From Rhynchospora pubera (lineage: Eukaryota > Streptophyta > Magnoliopsida > Poales > Cyperaceae): a stretch of 64,000 bases of DNA. The notes beneath the pieces are model-generated. The model was not told where the DNA came from. It worked only from the letters and a program-made list of their open reading frames with translations, and searched no databases. Position 1 is the stretch's first letter; every line of letters begins with the position of its first letter. Position numbers and translations under genes: made by a program. The stretch spans positions 81,299,676 through 81,363,675 of the forward strand of contig CM051460.1 of the NCBI GenBank assembly GCA_028095005.1, read 5' to 3'. Positions 1 through 13,150 of this stretch are shown here, piece by piece.

Positions 1-114
1 GTCTTACCAAATTTTACTGATGCTACCAAATTAATAATATTATGTTTAATTTATAGTATTGCAGCTTTGTTCCTTACCAGTTGTAATCCAACTTTTTTTT
101 TCCCCCCTTACCAG

Positions 115-2312
115 GAAACATCCGTATTGCTTCTGACCGTGCCAGTAAGCTCAAGATGCTTCTCAGCTATGTTGATACTCTCATGTACTGGGTATTTTTG
201 TCTCAAAGATTTTTTGTTAGTAGATTTAGTTCTGCTTACTTTTTGTAACCTTTTTTTAGAGTTTCAATTGTATGATGTGCTAATTCTGAAACAAAACGGC
301 ATGGAAAACGCTGAGTTTGTTGCGTTAGAACAGTCTGAGCTATCAGCTATGTAGTTCATGTTACTGACTGGTATTTTCATAAAAAAAGGCTGGTAGTTGG
401 TCCATCAGTTTTTTTTTTTTTTTGGGAACTAATAAATATATTGCAAGTGGTGAATCTAAACGTAAGGAAATTTGTGAGGAAAAATAAAATTATATATAAC
501 TGAAATTTGTTCCTTCATTCTATTGAAAAAGGGCCCACATTATCTCCTTGGGATTTGTAACCAGAGGTACATATGTGGGAGGGGGGGGGGGGGGCGTGTT
601 CAGAAGTTGGGCGTGTTGTAATTTGAGTTTTAATCAGACATATTTAACTCTTGAATTTCCAATTCGCTCTTTAATATTGTAAAATCGTCAAAGATATTGG
701 TCCATTAGAGTTTTGTGATCGCCTAATGAAACACAGTGGTTCAAAAACTCCCAATTGGAGGTCAGAGGCAGCAAAGGGCTCTTCCCTTTCAACTCTTGCT
801 TGGATAAAAAGTTTTGGTCTTTTCACTTTGTCAAAAATGTTTTATTGTGGCCATATAAGAACATTTTTTCTTTATTCAAAAAAAAATTAAGGCTCTTTTT
901 AGCAATTAAAAAAAATAAGGTTCTTTTAACTAGGTTATTTTTTTGTAAAGCATGAATAGTCCATGATCGACTTATTGAATAATTAGCTCTCATTCAATTA
1001 AGATTATTCGTGCCATTTCATTTAACTAGGTTATTTTTTGTATGTAATGGTGTACAACAATGCCAAATACAACTATCAGCACATCATTTCTACCATCCTT
1101 TGGAATTTGTTCCTCCAAAATCATTAAATAAAACAACTAATTTGTTTGTTGGTGTTTCGCTAAATTGGAATCCCATAATATTGGAAAACCTATATTGAAT
1201 GAAGCATACACCTTAGTTTTGATGCTCTACGAGCCTATTTTGATGCACTAAAAACTATTCAATTTTTTGTCCAATTTTCTCTTTATAAGAACTATTGTCG
1301 TGCATTTATAATTTTCCCTATTAGTGCAAAGCAATACTATAAGTCTATAATGGTCTTTGTTTTCATTTATCTTTTTACATGATTATTGCTCTAATTTAAC
1401 TTTCGCTGAGGTTCCCCATGTGTGGAGTAGTAGCACAAAGAACAGTAAAAAGAGCTCGTGTTATTTTAGTATAATCGAGAAGAATAACATTTTGTGAGAA
1501 AAAAAAATTTAAACAACTAATGGTTAATTGGAAAAAACAAGGAAGCAGATGCTGACAATTTTTGTAATATCTTATTTAAAAATTTTACTATATCTAAAGT
1601 TATGACATTACTGTTTTAAAACAACTTAAAATTTACTGTGTGAGAATATTTGACACAATAATAATTTAAATTTCTCAGCATTTGACATAAACTTTTAGGG
1701 AAACACTATTGCGGAACTGTTCAGGAATATCAACAATTATCATTCACTTTAGAGAAGATTATTATTTACAAATCCTTTCCCCTCATTTCTTTTTTGTTTT
1801 TCATCTAAATTGCAGAGGTATACGGAGGTCTTCTCGCAGCATACCAAATGAACAAATACCGATCACCGTACAGTAAGGATTTAGGCTAATAAGCTTCATT
1901 TTGTTTACCCTTCAATTGTTCAAATAAGTAATCTGATGTGCACTTAACGTGTCGTGTGCCTATGAATCATTCCCATATAGGAATGAAATGTTTCTTTTGA
2001 AATTTTATGAACTTTAAAAATTTCAGCCTAAATAAATCTTACCAAATAAGAAATTTTTGTCTGACACAATTCTGGCAATAACATTAGTCTTTGAGTTTGT
2101 TGTTGCATTGGGTCTGTGTCTTCTTTTTGAAGAAAACATGTTCTGTACGTATAGCTATTGCTGGATAAGAAAGATGAATTTTAAATGATCATTGGTTCTC
2201 AACGTTTCCTTTTTTTTTTAATATTATCACGATTTTGGTTTTTTTTTATTTAATTTTCAGGAAAAGAGAGTCAAGGGCATCTGACGGAAAGGCAAAGCAC
2301 CACCAAACAAAG
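115..2312 (+). other. Candidate exons of an unrecognised gene or pseudogene
   Basis: Three short stretches have the AG...GT borders of plant exons on the plus strand. 115-191 follows a polypyrimidine tract and CAG and encodes a clean run that includes ASDRASKLKMLLSYVDTLMYW in part (key part SKLKMLLSYVD). 1816-1872 can be read as EVYGGLLAAYQMNKY. 2261-2312 gives a basic, Ser-rich run. The second piece is open only in a phase that does not match the end of the first, so either an exon is missing or the gene is decayed. I do not recognise the protein. The window edge may cut the 5' part. These could also be chance ORF pieces. Confidence 0.22.
560..595. repeat. Poly-G tract
   Basis: A run of about 17 G with one interrupting A in otherwise AT-rich sequence. 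It has no gene association that I can see. Confidence 0.7.
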
Positions 2313-2399
2313 GTACTTATGATTTTAGCGATTTATGAGCTCAAATAGATTTCTAATTTGACAAATTATATTGTCAAAGAGCTTTTCTACTTTTTTTTT

Positions 2400-5300
2400 T
2401 CTTTTTTTGCCATTGCCAGCTAAAACTGAGTTGTTTTTCTTTGGTTTTTCAGAACTTGACATCACTAATAGTATGTTTGAGTTCTTCATTCTTGAACCCT
2501 GTGCTGATTTTGAGATATCGACATAAACCTTTTTTTTTCTCTTAGGCTTCCAATTCACTTATTTTTCCTTCTATTTTCTTTCTAATAAGATATAAATTGG
2601 AACTTAAGGTGCATATTACATTTACTGTGGCAGGAACTAAAAAACAATTACGAGTAAGAACTAGCAAATAAGTTTGGGAGTTGCTTCAAGCAATCCCAAA
2701 ATTTGTCATCATGTATCATCCCATTCAAAAATAGAAAGTGAATTAATTTGATTCCTTTCTCATTCCCTCTCTCCCTCTCCCAGGGGCCGTGGAGGGCCTG
2801 GCTCACGCATGATTTTGAAAATTTTTTTACCGACTATTAAAAAAGATGCTTAGTATATGAAATTTTATGATTTAGCCCCCCAACAAAAATAAGCCCAGCA
2901 GCCTTTTTTTCCGTCAGTGTAAATGTTGAAATTGGAAAAACCTATTCCTATTCTCCTTGTCAGTTGTCACAACCCCCCCTCTCTCAATCGGAAAAAAAGA
3001 AAAATTCATCCATAATTCTGCTCAAATTTTGCGACCTTCCACGCTCCGTGGTATCTATAATCTGTCTCGCACTTTTTCAGTCCAGCCACAGAAGATCAGA
3101 TAGTCCTCTATGGGCCGAAGAAAATGCGGATCAGATACCCCTTGAGTCCCCTAGAATTCGAACATCCCTACCCGTTTTACGAACGAAAGATAGCAATGCG
3201 ACCCTAGGGATCTCAAGAGTTGATTGTTTGTGTGTAGGTCCTTTCCTTCCAGCAGGCGCAAGCCCTTGCTGTTAATTACCTCCGGTCTAGATCCGAGTTG
3301 GAAACCAGGCAAGAGCACCTCTAGATCGGGAATAATCAAGTGATTAGGTATTGAAAGCAATTGGAGTCAGTTTTATATGATATAATGGCTTAGTGACATG
3401 CAGAATGTGGTTATGATGCAGAATGCATATGCATGCTATGCTGACTTAGACTTTAAGTGATATGCAGACTTTGATGCTATTATCTATATAACTTTTATTG
3501 CTTCTGAAATTGTTATCATAAGACAGTCAGATCATTGGATCACAGGTTGGTCTTGGTTATCTTGATGTGGATTTGGCTTTCTGTGTAGTGCCAGGATATA
3601 GAGCTTTAGGATCTTGTTCGATTCGATTTGGTGTTTGACTTGGTATTGGCCTCTAGGTTTGAACTTGACTTTTGGATCTTCATTTGAGTTTGGACTTGGA
3701 ATTGAGTTTTGAGTTTGAGATAGGGGTTCTAGCTTGATTGGCTCTGGAGTATCCGGTTCTGAAGAATACCTGTTATCCAAGAATCCCTCCTGTCCTTTAA
3801 TAACAATATTAATTTTTAATAATGTTTATATTTATTTATCATTTGTTTTTATGATATTTTTAAAGTTTTATGGACTTTTAAATAAAAGTGACTCTTAAAT
3901 TGTTTTTTTGTATATAATATGTCAGATAGAAATGTTCTTCATAATTTTCTAGACATTTTGGTATTTTATGTGAATTTTTCTGATTTCATTGCTATTTTTA
4001 ATGTATTTTTGAAGTTCTGGTTTGCTGCAAATTCTCTGATTGGTCCATGTCTTTGGAGAAGCTGAGGTGTCAAGTCCTGGTTGGTCCACGTTGGCAAGGA
4101 GGTGTGATTTGAGTCCTGCCGCAACGCTGGCCACACTATACGGATCACAGAAAACCAGTTGAGTCGGTTCGGTCGACTGGTTCATGCACGCATCTATGCA
4201 CCATATGTGGGTTCAGGTTGGGTCTGATTCCGATCGATGGGTCCATATGTGGTCTTGGTGCACCAGGTTCATCTAGGCTGGCCTGTTGTTTGGTTCGGTT
4301 TCCCTCTTTCTGTGGTTCTTCTGGAATGGCCCTTTGTACAACGCCTCCATTTTTGTGCATATCTTGACTCTGGTATAGTGCCTAGCAGTTTTGTCGCCAC
4401 AGAAAATCAACACATGGCGTTTTCCATTTATCCGTTGCTTCTGATGTCTATCCATCCGTCGATCGACTTCAAGATTCGTGCAGGGGTCAACAGAGGTCTT
4501 TTTCCTCCTTCGTTTCCTTCAATTTTCTTCTGTTGCCTTTGACTCGACAGCTACTGAGGTCTTCCGCCATTGACTTGAGCCGTCTGACCATTATTTCGTT
4601 CATGGTTTGTTTCAACAGCGTCGTCTTCTTCTCCTCTTCTCTTCTGTGCCTTCAATTTCGCCATTGGACTTGCAATTGATTGGGCCCACTTTGGCTTGCT
4701 ATTTTCACCATGCTCGGCTATCTCCGCCAAATTGTGCCTTCTGAGGAGTTTGTTCTCTTCTCAGGCGAGTTGCACAACACCTACTTCTCTCCTTTTGTCG
4801 ATTTGAGCCACTGGAGGGTGTGCTTTCTCTTCAATCATGTCGGTGGGATGAACTCGAGGTCTGGCCATGGCGGCTGTGTCTCAACCTGCTGTCCTTGTAC
4901 GTTTATGATTGCACAAACCCTTTTATTCATGTTAAGTCACTTTTATTATTGTTTTAAATGCAGATGTGAGATGCAAAAACAGGAAATAAACATGAAATAG
5001 CAATATGGCACCAGACCACCACTGTTTGGTGGCTGGGCTAACTCGAACGCCAATCAAAACAGCAATTGAACTCTCAAAACTTCTTTATTGATATATGGAA
5101 GAGGTGGTTTATAGATTCAAGCTACCTAGGCTCTCTCTTTTCTCTTCTTTTCTTCTACTTCCTATTACAAGCTAACTGCTCGACGAAATTACAGAGCTTT
5201 CTCTCTTCTTTCTAACCTAACCAAGGATGGAGACAGAGCTTCAGTATGTAGGGTAAGCTTGGGGTTGGTGGAGGCCTTTTTTCTTCTGATTTAAGGTCTT

Positions 5301-8300
5301 TATATAGGCTTGAAGTTAGGGTTTCCATGGAGTTGAGCCATGCACATCTCACCCTTCATCTCGATCCAGTGGTTGATGTAGAGCCGTGGGGAGCAAGTTC
5401 CTTTGCAAAACCATGGGCTGGTATTGAAAATTTGTCGATGGTTTTCGTTGTGTGGTGAAGATGAGCCATGGAGTTAGAGTTTTGATCCAAGGGTTTGCAT
5501 ATAGCTGCCATGGGTAATCTTCCTTCAGTTCTCTTCTTTTACTGGCCAATTACACTTCCAATGATGCTTTGACACATGTCAATTGATGTCCACCAAGCAT
5601 GGGAGGTGGCATGTTGATTTGGACTTGTGTTTCTCACTTATGCCATGTTGGCTATGTGGATTCGATTGTTGCTGCTTCATATGCGTCTTTAGTTTCAATT
5701 CTCTTTGAGTTTAACACCACTGACTTAAGTTTACCAATTTCAACTTGAAGGAATCAGCGAGTGCAGTGGCAGTATTTCATTGGTTCAAATGGGCTTGGGG
5801 AAGGGGTTCATTGCCATATGGAAGTAGCTGCCATCAATTTCTACTCGATTTCACTCTCTGACTTGGCGCCAAAGCTCTTCAATTGGCATGTTTGGTGATG
5901 TAGTAGCTAGGGGAGGCAACAAGGGTATGAGGGGCATTTCCCAACCATGTTCTGTATTCCATTGCTTGATTCCATGGTCTAGAGGGCTCCATATAGCTTT
6001 CTGTATGTGCTACTTCCCATTTTGCCCTTCTTAGACTTATAATTAATTTTTGGTATATTTCTCTATTTTGAATTTGATTTCATCTTCATTAGTCCATCAT
6101 TAAGATCTGATTTTACGCTATCATCAAAATGATTAACTATTGATGTTGTGGCAGTCTGCAATTGGACTTGACATAGCCTGACAAGTGGGGTTACATGTCA
6201 TTTGTTCCTTTGAGTAAAAGGCAGTATAATTTCAATTGCCTTTTTTTATTCCTCATGCTGGCTTTCGGCGCCAGGATTGGAGTACAAGTGGTGGCAAGCA
6301 TCCAATGGTTGGTTAGCATCTGAGGGCTGAGATTCATGGAGAGAGGGTGCCTTCAATAATTGGCATGCTGCTGATGTGGTATGATTTGTATGTTATCTCC
6401 TTTATCAACACATATGTGACCCTTTTGATCATCATCTGACGGCTGTAGGATGCTCCTTGGGGAGCAAGTTCCTTTAGTTTTGTCTCTATTGGCACTGAGA
6501 GTACTCTTTGGAGGGAGGGGACCAGTGAGAAGACATGCACTCCTGCATTTTTTTACTTTTCCATTTCCTCTCAAGTGTAACCGAAACCAATTCCTCTCCA
6601 GTTTATTTTAAATGTTTTAGTAATCATATCACATACTTATAGCATTTAGGCACTCTCTTTGACTTGTATTTAAGGCTAATTGCATCTGTATGTGACTATT
6701 AAGCATTGTTGAATCAGCACCTAACCTCCTAGCCGTGTCATGTCACTAAACTAGTGTCCCCACTTGCTGACCATGAACTGGCCACAATTTGTCACATTGT
6801 AATCATTCTAATATCTTCAGGAATGTGTAATAGCCAGACAATTGGCGTTTCAGTGTACTGACTCCTTCAATTTCGAGTTCCTTGCGCCCTCTTGTCTTTC
6901 TTGCAACATCTCATACTGGACAGTTCCAATTGGTGGGTCACTATGCTTCTTCTCTCCGTCCTGAGCATCCTTCTCTCCCCCATTTATATTCCATAGTTTA
7001 CCTGAATGCCTTAGGACCAACCTGTCAGGTTTCCTTCGGCTCACACCCCCACTTGACGCCCCTTCTTTCGGAGCTCATCACTGCAGCTCTGGTGAATGGT
7101 GCCGCCATCCTTTCTTCATCAAATTGATCTCAAACTACCATCCTCAGTTCCTCTCATACCTCCAGAGAAGCCTCTCAGGTGTTGCAATTGCTCAATTTCC
7201 CTTCAATTTGGTGTAATTTCGCGTGCATTCGCGTCAGCCACTCACCTTTTCTCCTTTGAAATTGTTCCATCCCAGGCCTCTTGGCTGCTCGAGCTTGGTG
7301 TTATTGGATTCGTGAGGGTATCGTCAACTCAGCGGTACCATCAGTCGAGGCGGAGACAGCGTGTAGCGGCGGCGAGGGACATCCTTACGCCGGAGAAGAA
7401 AGCTCCTTCGTACGGTCTGTCTCTCTCTTTTAATTCTTTTTTCTTTTAACGGAAACCAGCGGGGACCACGGCCTGAGCCAACAGGGAGACGCCACGTGGG
7501 ATTGTGGATTTAAAATAAAAGAAATAGGCGGGGCCCACTTGTCAGTGAGATGGATGATTTTAATCCGAATTGGGCTGGGTCTTTGTATGGGCCTTTATAT
7601 TCTATTTTTTTTTCTTGGGCCTCTCTCACTTTTGGGCTTTTATTTTACTTAGTTAATATTAGGCCCATGTACATGTATATTCATATTTTCCCTTTGATGC
7701 TATATTCGCAAATAATCATACTGAATGGTTGACAGTCAGTTTAGCCACTTGCATTGCACATGAGCATTTTCCATTGGTATGTTGCCATCTTCTCTTTAAG
7801 ACATGTCGGTCTAGGTCCGATATTTTAATTGACAGAGTCCCAGAATGGTATGATTTCCAGATGACTGATAGAGCCCAAAATTATACAATTTCTAGATAAT
7901 CTTATTTGGACCCCCTTTTTTAGGTATCGCTTGATTGTATTCCCATATTTATCAACTTGTAGCCGAATTTGAAGGCAAACATCATCTAGCCTCTATTTGT
8001 TGTGGTATTGGACCTGTCCATTTGTTGTGGTTTCGAGATCGATTTTACTGCATGTCTGAAGAAAAATTTTTTGGTACCCATCCATAGGTCAGTTTGGCAT
8101 GAAACTTTGCAGGGTTCCCCATAAAGATGTAAGGAATATGGTTGCTACAAATTTTCCATTTATAGGACTTTCATGTAATTAATTGTAGGGATATCACAGG
8201 CTCATAATGGCATTTCCCATAATTAATTTACCGTCCGTTGTTTAGGAATTTCTGTATTTTCCTTTCATGCTCCATGATCGCTTTGTCAAGGCCATTTTGT

Positions 8301-8590
8301 TTAATTGTTGGAGTTATGGAGTCTGGTTTTATTTGTGGAATGAGATTTGTTTTATTTATTCTATGGTTTCATGCAGGAAAATTTAGAGGCAAACAATAAT
8401 CTATTAGTTAGGTAATCTCAGTTTTTTGCTATAATTTTTCTAGTACCATTTCACATATCATTTGAGAGCATTTTGTTCTAGGTTTCAGGTATGAGGTACT
8501 GAGTTATATAGTCCAATCTTAAATTCTTAAAAAGTTAATAGACAATTGTTGAGAAATAAAATCTAATTTTGGTCTTTGGAAGCAATTATT
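2400..8590. other. Gene-poor stretch with probable retroelement relics
   Basis: No ORF here has recognisable protein features. The minus strand at about 5020-5130 has a transcript-end look typical of a plant LTR: an AATAAAG signal (plus-strand CTTTATT at 5083-5089) within text resembling an LTR R/U5 region. A GC-richer piece at 7265-7395 reads like a 5' exon or UTR (Arg-rich run SSTQRYHQSRRRQR) next to a GTCTGT donor-like site, but nothing extends it. A proline/asparagine-rich minus ORF at 3532-3780 is not recognised. No complete LTR pair was found in this part. Confidence 0.3.
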
Positions 8591-8598
8591 AGAGCTGT

Positions 8599-9216
8599 AC
8601 TTATGGCCTTATGCATTATGTACTTGTGCGATTCATCTCATGGTTGAATTTTGAATTTTCTAATTTAGTCAATTTACACAACTAGTATTTATTAATTTGG
8701 AATTACTAATGTCAATTTACACAACTAGTATTTATTAATATGGAATTACTCATGATTATATGATTGTTTATATTGAGAAGGAAATTGCTAAGATATTTAC
8801 TTCTGATGAAATTATAGATTTGTATGACTTTTTAGATTCTTGTAGGGCTAAATTAAAATTAGTAGAGATGTAACTTTATAGATAATGTAGTAGAAACATG
8901 ATGTATCCTTTGTTGAACTATGATCTTATTAGAATTCTGATGTAATAGAAATATATAATTTTTGGATGTAGTAGAAATTCGATGTAAATTTTGAGACAAG
9001 AAATTGAATCAGTGACTAAGAGCTATATTTCAATACTCATAAGTTTATATTTTTCTTATTGCTTCCATTGTTACATCTTGTATGCCACAAAAAGTGATTT
9101 TTTTAATTTTTTTTTAGTTTTGATGTATACAGTCATATTTAAGCTTGATCGGTCTACCGAGCAACTCGAAGTTTGACCTCGGCCTCCCTTGTCATTAAAT
9201 CCTGGCTTCGCCCCTG
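8599..9216 (+). mobile_element. hAT transposon 3' tail, tandem unit 1
   Basis: This is the first of two direct 618-bp units. The plus strand at 8751-8873 encodes a short open run ending in a stop (IEKEIAKIFTSDEIIDLYDF..CRAKLKL) that resembles the C-terminal dimerisation end of plant hAT transposases. The unit ends at 9216 in CCTGGCTTCGCCCCTG, which on the minus strand reads CAGGGGCGAAGCCAGG, like the terminal inverted repeat of a common plant hAT group. No matching left terminus was found, so only the 3' tail is present. Within it a ~40-bp piece beginning GTCAATTTACACAACTAG is itself doubled. Unit 2 starts immediately after this one. Confidence 0.6.
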
Positions 9217-9595
9217 ACTTATGGCCTTATGCGTTATGTACTTATGTGATTCATCTCATGGTTGAATTTTAAATTTTCTAATTTAGTCAATTTACACAAC
9301 TAGTATTTATTAATTTGGAATTACTAATGTCAATTTACACAACTAGTATTTATTAATATGGAAATACTCATGATTATATGATTGTTTATATTAAGAAGGA
9401 AATTGCTAAAATATTTACTTCAGATGAGATTATAGATTTGTATGACTTTTTAGATTCTTGTAGGACTAAATTAAAATTAGTAGAGGTGTAACTTTATAGA
9501 TAATGTAGTAGAAATATGATGTATCTTTCGTTGAACTATGATCTTATTAGAATTCTGATGTAATAGAAATATTTAATTTTTGGATATAGTAGAAA
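9217..9595 (+). mobile_element. hAT tail, tandem unit 2, left part (split by Helitron)
   Basis: This is a direct repeat of 8599-8977 with roughly 4% difference by eye. It stops in GTAGAAA exactly where the Helitron at 9596 begins. Its remaining 239 bp lie at 23314-23552. The two parts rejoined match unit 1 in length (379 + 239 = 618). The transposase C-terminal run is present again with substitutions. Confidence 0.75.
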
Positions 9596-9764
9596 TCAAT
9601 CAAAACATATATTATTCGGCAGAATTGGATCTGCCTCCGAAGTTATTGTTCGTGTACAGTGTTTGAAACAGTCTGACTGACTGGTCGGGCCGAGTTTAAT
9701 CCATTACCATCCGCATCCGATACTGTGGGTTATTCTTGGTCGTCCGTTTCATCTTCTTTCGATA

Positions 9765-9769
9765 GGTTA
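9765..9769. repeat. Target-site duplication GGTTA, left
   Basis: GGTTA directly precedes the left LTR (TGTTAG...). The same five bases follow the right LTR at 19530-19534. Confidence 0.95.
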
Positions 9770-11549
9770 TGTTAGGAAATTGCTCAATTTTAATTTTGTG
9801 ACTAATTACCCTTAATTAATCCAATTAAAACACAAGCAACAAAGGGATCTAGTACAAAGCTATTCGACACAAAGAGATAGGTGGAAATTGTACCTCCCGC
9901 GAAATCGTATTCGCGGGGCTCGACCACGGCATGGGAGTCGGTGGCGAGCCTCCATGCGCCTCCTCCTTCGTCGGTTGATCGGCCTCGAGTCCACCAAGGA
10001 GGTTAACCATAATCTTCTACTCTTGTGCTAGCAAGAGGAAGATACAAGCTAATCCCTCTAGGTTTCCTCTCTCATTTAGCAATTAATTGCTTTAATTTGT
10101 GGAGAGGAGTGCTCAACCCATGAGCTAGAGAGGAGAGGAGAGAAGAGAGAGCATGGAGAAAATTCTGAAATTTTCTCCCTTTTGGTGAATTTCGGCCATA
10201 GAGGAGGTGAGAGAGAAAGGTGTGGAGGCTAGGGTTTCTCCAAAACTTGACCCCTTTATATAGTGCTTTCTTGACCTACCTACCACAACTAATTGTGGAC
10301 AAAATTGCCCTTATATGGCCGGCCCCCTATTGGAGGCTTTTGTGGGCTACACCAAGTGTATTACAAGCCCATTAGTTCAAACCTTTTAATTGCTCTTTCA
10401 ACTAACCTCAAATTGGGCTTTTATTTAACTAATTAAATAAAGATCCAATAGCTCAATTAATTTAAATGAGTTGAACATAATTAATTATTAACTCATTAAT
10501 AATTAATTTGGAATTAGCAAATGCATTAATTTATTTCTATATGATCCCTTTGACTTAATTAATTATAACGGTCCACAACGCTATACAATTAATTAATCAA
10601 ACTATCATATTTTCGCAATACACACTGTTGCGAATAAATAAATAATGCACTGTATGGTTAAAGTCCTATTTGTGTGATCCTTTGAGAATTTATGCTATGT
10701 TGGAATTGGAATTAAATCGTTATTTAATTCCAATAATCATAAGCGGTATCTAGCAACACGTTATGATTCCCAATTCGCATAAATAGTGTACTGCTACAGT
10801 ATTTAAATCCTGCATAAGAGAATATATGTATTTCCCTATTTTGATTCTTATGTCACACGATATCATCGTATAATCCAAGATAGGAATGTGTCATTCTTGC
10901 AGATTATACATTTCTTGATCTAGAGATAATTGTATAAAGTTGCATGCAAACAATCTATCTCCATCAAGGGGCCCAAACAGATATCGTCACTCACTAAGTG
11001 AATTAATGAGGGACATACGGTTTTCTTGATGATTAACTTTTTCCCGCGCAATTCAAGAGAACATAAATAAAGTCCGTGTAGCAGCCCTTATCGGGAATCA
11101 GCGGTAGACGATATTTATTGAACCTATCCTCATGTGGAAAAGATAAACATCTCAAACTTAGAACCAAAATCATAACGAAATAAACAATGACACATAACAC
11201 AATCCATATGTTTATTTCGATGGGTCAAGTCCTGTGCTATGTTCCATAACATACACATATGCAATTAAGTTGGTAACTCTTTACCTATGATTAGTAGAAC
11301 TTAATCATCACTTAACTTGCATACTAATCTTATATGATAATTAATGTTCCTTGTTAATTATCAAGATTATGGACCGTTTAGATTTATTATTGTCATTCTA
11401 AAGAATGATCAACAGAGATCTACAATTCAGATCCTCAATCTGAATGATCTGTCAATAATAAACCTAGGAACAGATGAAAAAATCTCATCCAAAACATAAA
11501 CTAATAATTAAGTCATTAAATTATTGACTTCTAGGACATAACTCTAACA
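9770..11549 (-). repeat. Left LTR (the element's 3' LTR)
   Basis: 1780 bp, TG...CA ends. It differs from the right LTR at about 30 positions by eye, mostly transitions, so about 1.6% divergence. Confidence 0.93.
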
Positions 11550-11561
11550 ATCTCCCACTTG
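11550..11561 (-). other. Polypurine tract
   Basis: On the minus strand AAGTGGGAGAT abuts TGTTAG of the 3' LTR. This is the characteristic plus-strand primer of plant Copia elements and fixes the orientation. Confidence 0.85.
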
Positions 11562-11786
11562 GCCTAGAGTCAATCAGTAGTGACTTCTAGCCAACGAAGA
11601 ATTGAGAACAATGTCATATATCTACATATATACATGTCTCGGACCTCAAAATAAATAATACGCTTATAGCTAGTTACTCATACGTCCACCACGTATGGAT
11701 GCATAAATGCATCTCGTATACTGCTCAAGGTAGAGGTCGTGCTAGAGTGTTCGCTGTGTTCGCGAACCTATCCAAAAATTGTTTGA

Positions 11787-11788
<2 letters not shown>

Positions 11789-11827
<39 letters not shown>
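11789..11827. repeat. (AT)n microsatellite
   Basis: An uninterrupted AT dinucleotide tract inside the Copia internal region, just downstream of the RNase H relic in element orientation. Confidence 0.95.
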
Positions 11828-11830
<3 letters not shown>

Positions 11831-11984
11831 TCCTATATATATTCTTGATCACCATCATATGATATCAAGTGATATCGTTATAGATCATATTTGAATCTCC
11901 AATGTAACATTGGGTTCTTTAGGAGTAAGTTATAGTTCGAGATGCTTAGAACCATAATAACTCAACTAAGAAATCGATCCGAAA

Positions 11985-13150
11985 TAAACTTCTTTTATTG
12001 CTTCACAAGTTGCTATGTATTTTGCTTTGGTGACGGAAACGGTTGTAATATTTCATTTAGAACACCTTCTAAACTTACAACACCACCTTTTAGCAAAAAT
12101 ATGTATTTCAACTGTGATTATATCAATCTTTCGAAAAACTAGCATTAGTGTAATTAACTTACACGAGCTCTCTTTCATCTTAAGAGATGAAACATTATAT
12201 CACTCTTTCTCATAAGGTACTCGAGGATATCCTTGACTATCATCCTAATGTGTCTCTCTTGTATCCATTTGACAACTGTTTGTCATATCCTTTGGATACT
12301 ACACATCGGGGCATATGCATAAATATGACGTACACAATGAAACTCATAATGAAAGAATGCTTGAACTATTTCATGCACTTTCTTGAATTGAGTTGCAATA
12401 GATCGAGTTAAAACACTCAAGTCATGCCATGTGACGTACAGTTAGACATCCTTTCTTAGAGTGTAACTTTCGTGTTTCTAGAACACTTCGTCAATATATG
12501 CATATTTGTTCAAACCTGACATCCATCATAATCTATCTTCATAGATTTGTTTCCTAGGATCAGGTGATTTCGCCCAAGTTCTCATTTGAGAAAGCATTCT
12601 CCAAAGAGATCTTGACAATATTCATTTTCTTAATGTTATTCCCAATTAATGAATTGTTATCTTGAACAATACAAGTAATACAATTATGCTCCCACTGAAT
12701 ATCTTGTTTATACAAGATACTTTTGACGAAGTTCAACTCCTTGACTTCATTGTCAAAACTTTTATTCCAATCTCCACAACACTTGCTTTAATCCATTTAT
12801 GGATCCTTGAAGCATGCGTATGTTTTTAGCAATACATAAAACCTCGATTTGTGTCAAATGCACAACATCATCCTTTATTCATACGAAGAAGGCGGTTTTA
12901 TGTGTTTTTCCATATATCAATATATATGAAATACAACTATTGCTAGAATGATCTTTATTGACTTTTACATAGCCACAAGCAAGAGGTGCTTTGTACGTAG
13001 TCAACTAGTCATCGACTTAGACATAGCTACAAGCGAGAAGCCGCGCTTTGTACATAGTCGATTTGTTATCCATGTCGATCTTTCCTTTTGAAGATCTAAA
13101 ACGTTCTTGATGGATTGCTCCTTCATGAACATCAACCAAGGTCTATACCT
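11985..13150 (-). pseudogene. Copia Pol relic (reverse transcriptase and RNase H)
   Basis: Read on the minus strand, the order is that of Copia Pol: RT then RNase H towards the 3' LTR. Recognisable pieces are SINGLKQ near 12790 (family motif YGLKQ), an EPC.YKK-like run near 12715, a degenerate LLYVDD..LIGN region near 12650 with stops, and the RNase H run TVSVTKAKYIATCEAIKE near 12020 (family pattern S..EAEY.A..EA.KE). Stops and frameshifts throughout prevent function. The plus-strand ORFs at 11942-12411 are shadows of this relic. Confidence 0.7.

Noticed and set aside
3532..3780. Proline-rich minus-strand ORF (82 codons), considered as a retroelement Gag piece
   Set aside because: No zinc knuckle, no neighbouring Pol and no LTR pair, so the assignment is unsupported.
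9217..9595. Tandem 618-bp units considered as LTRs of another retrotransposon
   Set aside because: The units are directly adjacent with no interior, PBS or PPT, and end in a hAT-type terminus. A tandem duplication is simpler.
11942..12411. Overlapping plus-strand ORFs of 66-74 codons
   Set aside because: They lie antisense to the Copia RNase H and RT relic, which explains the sequence. No protein features.
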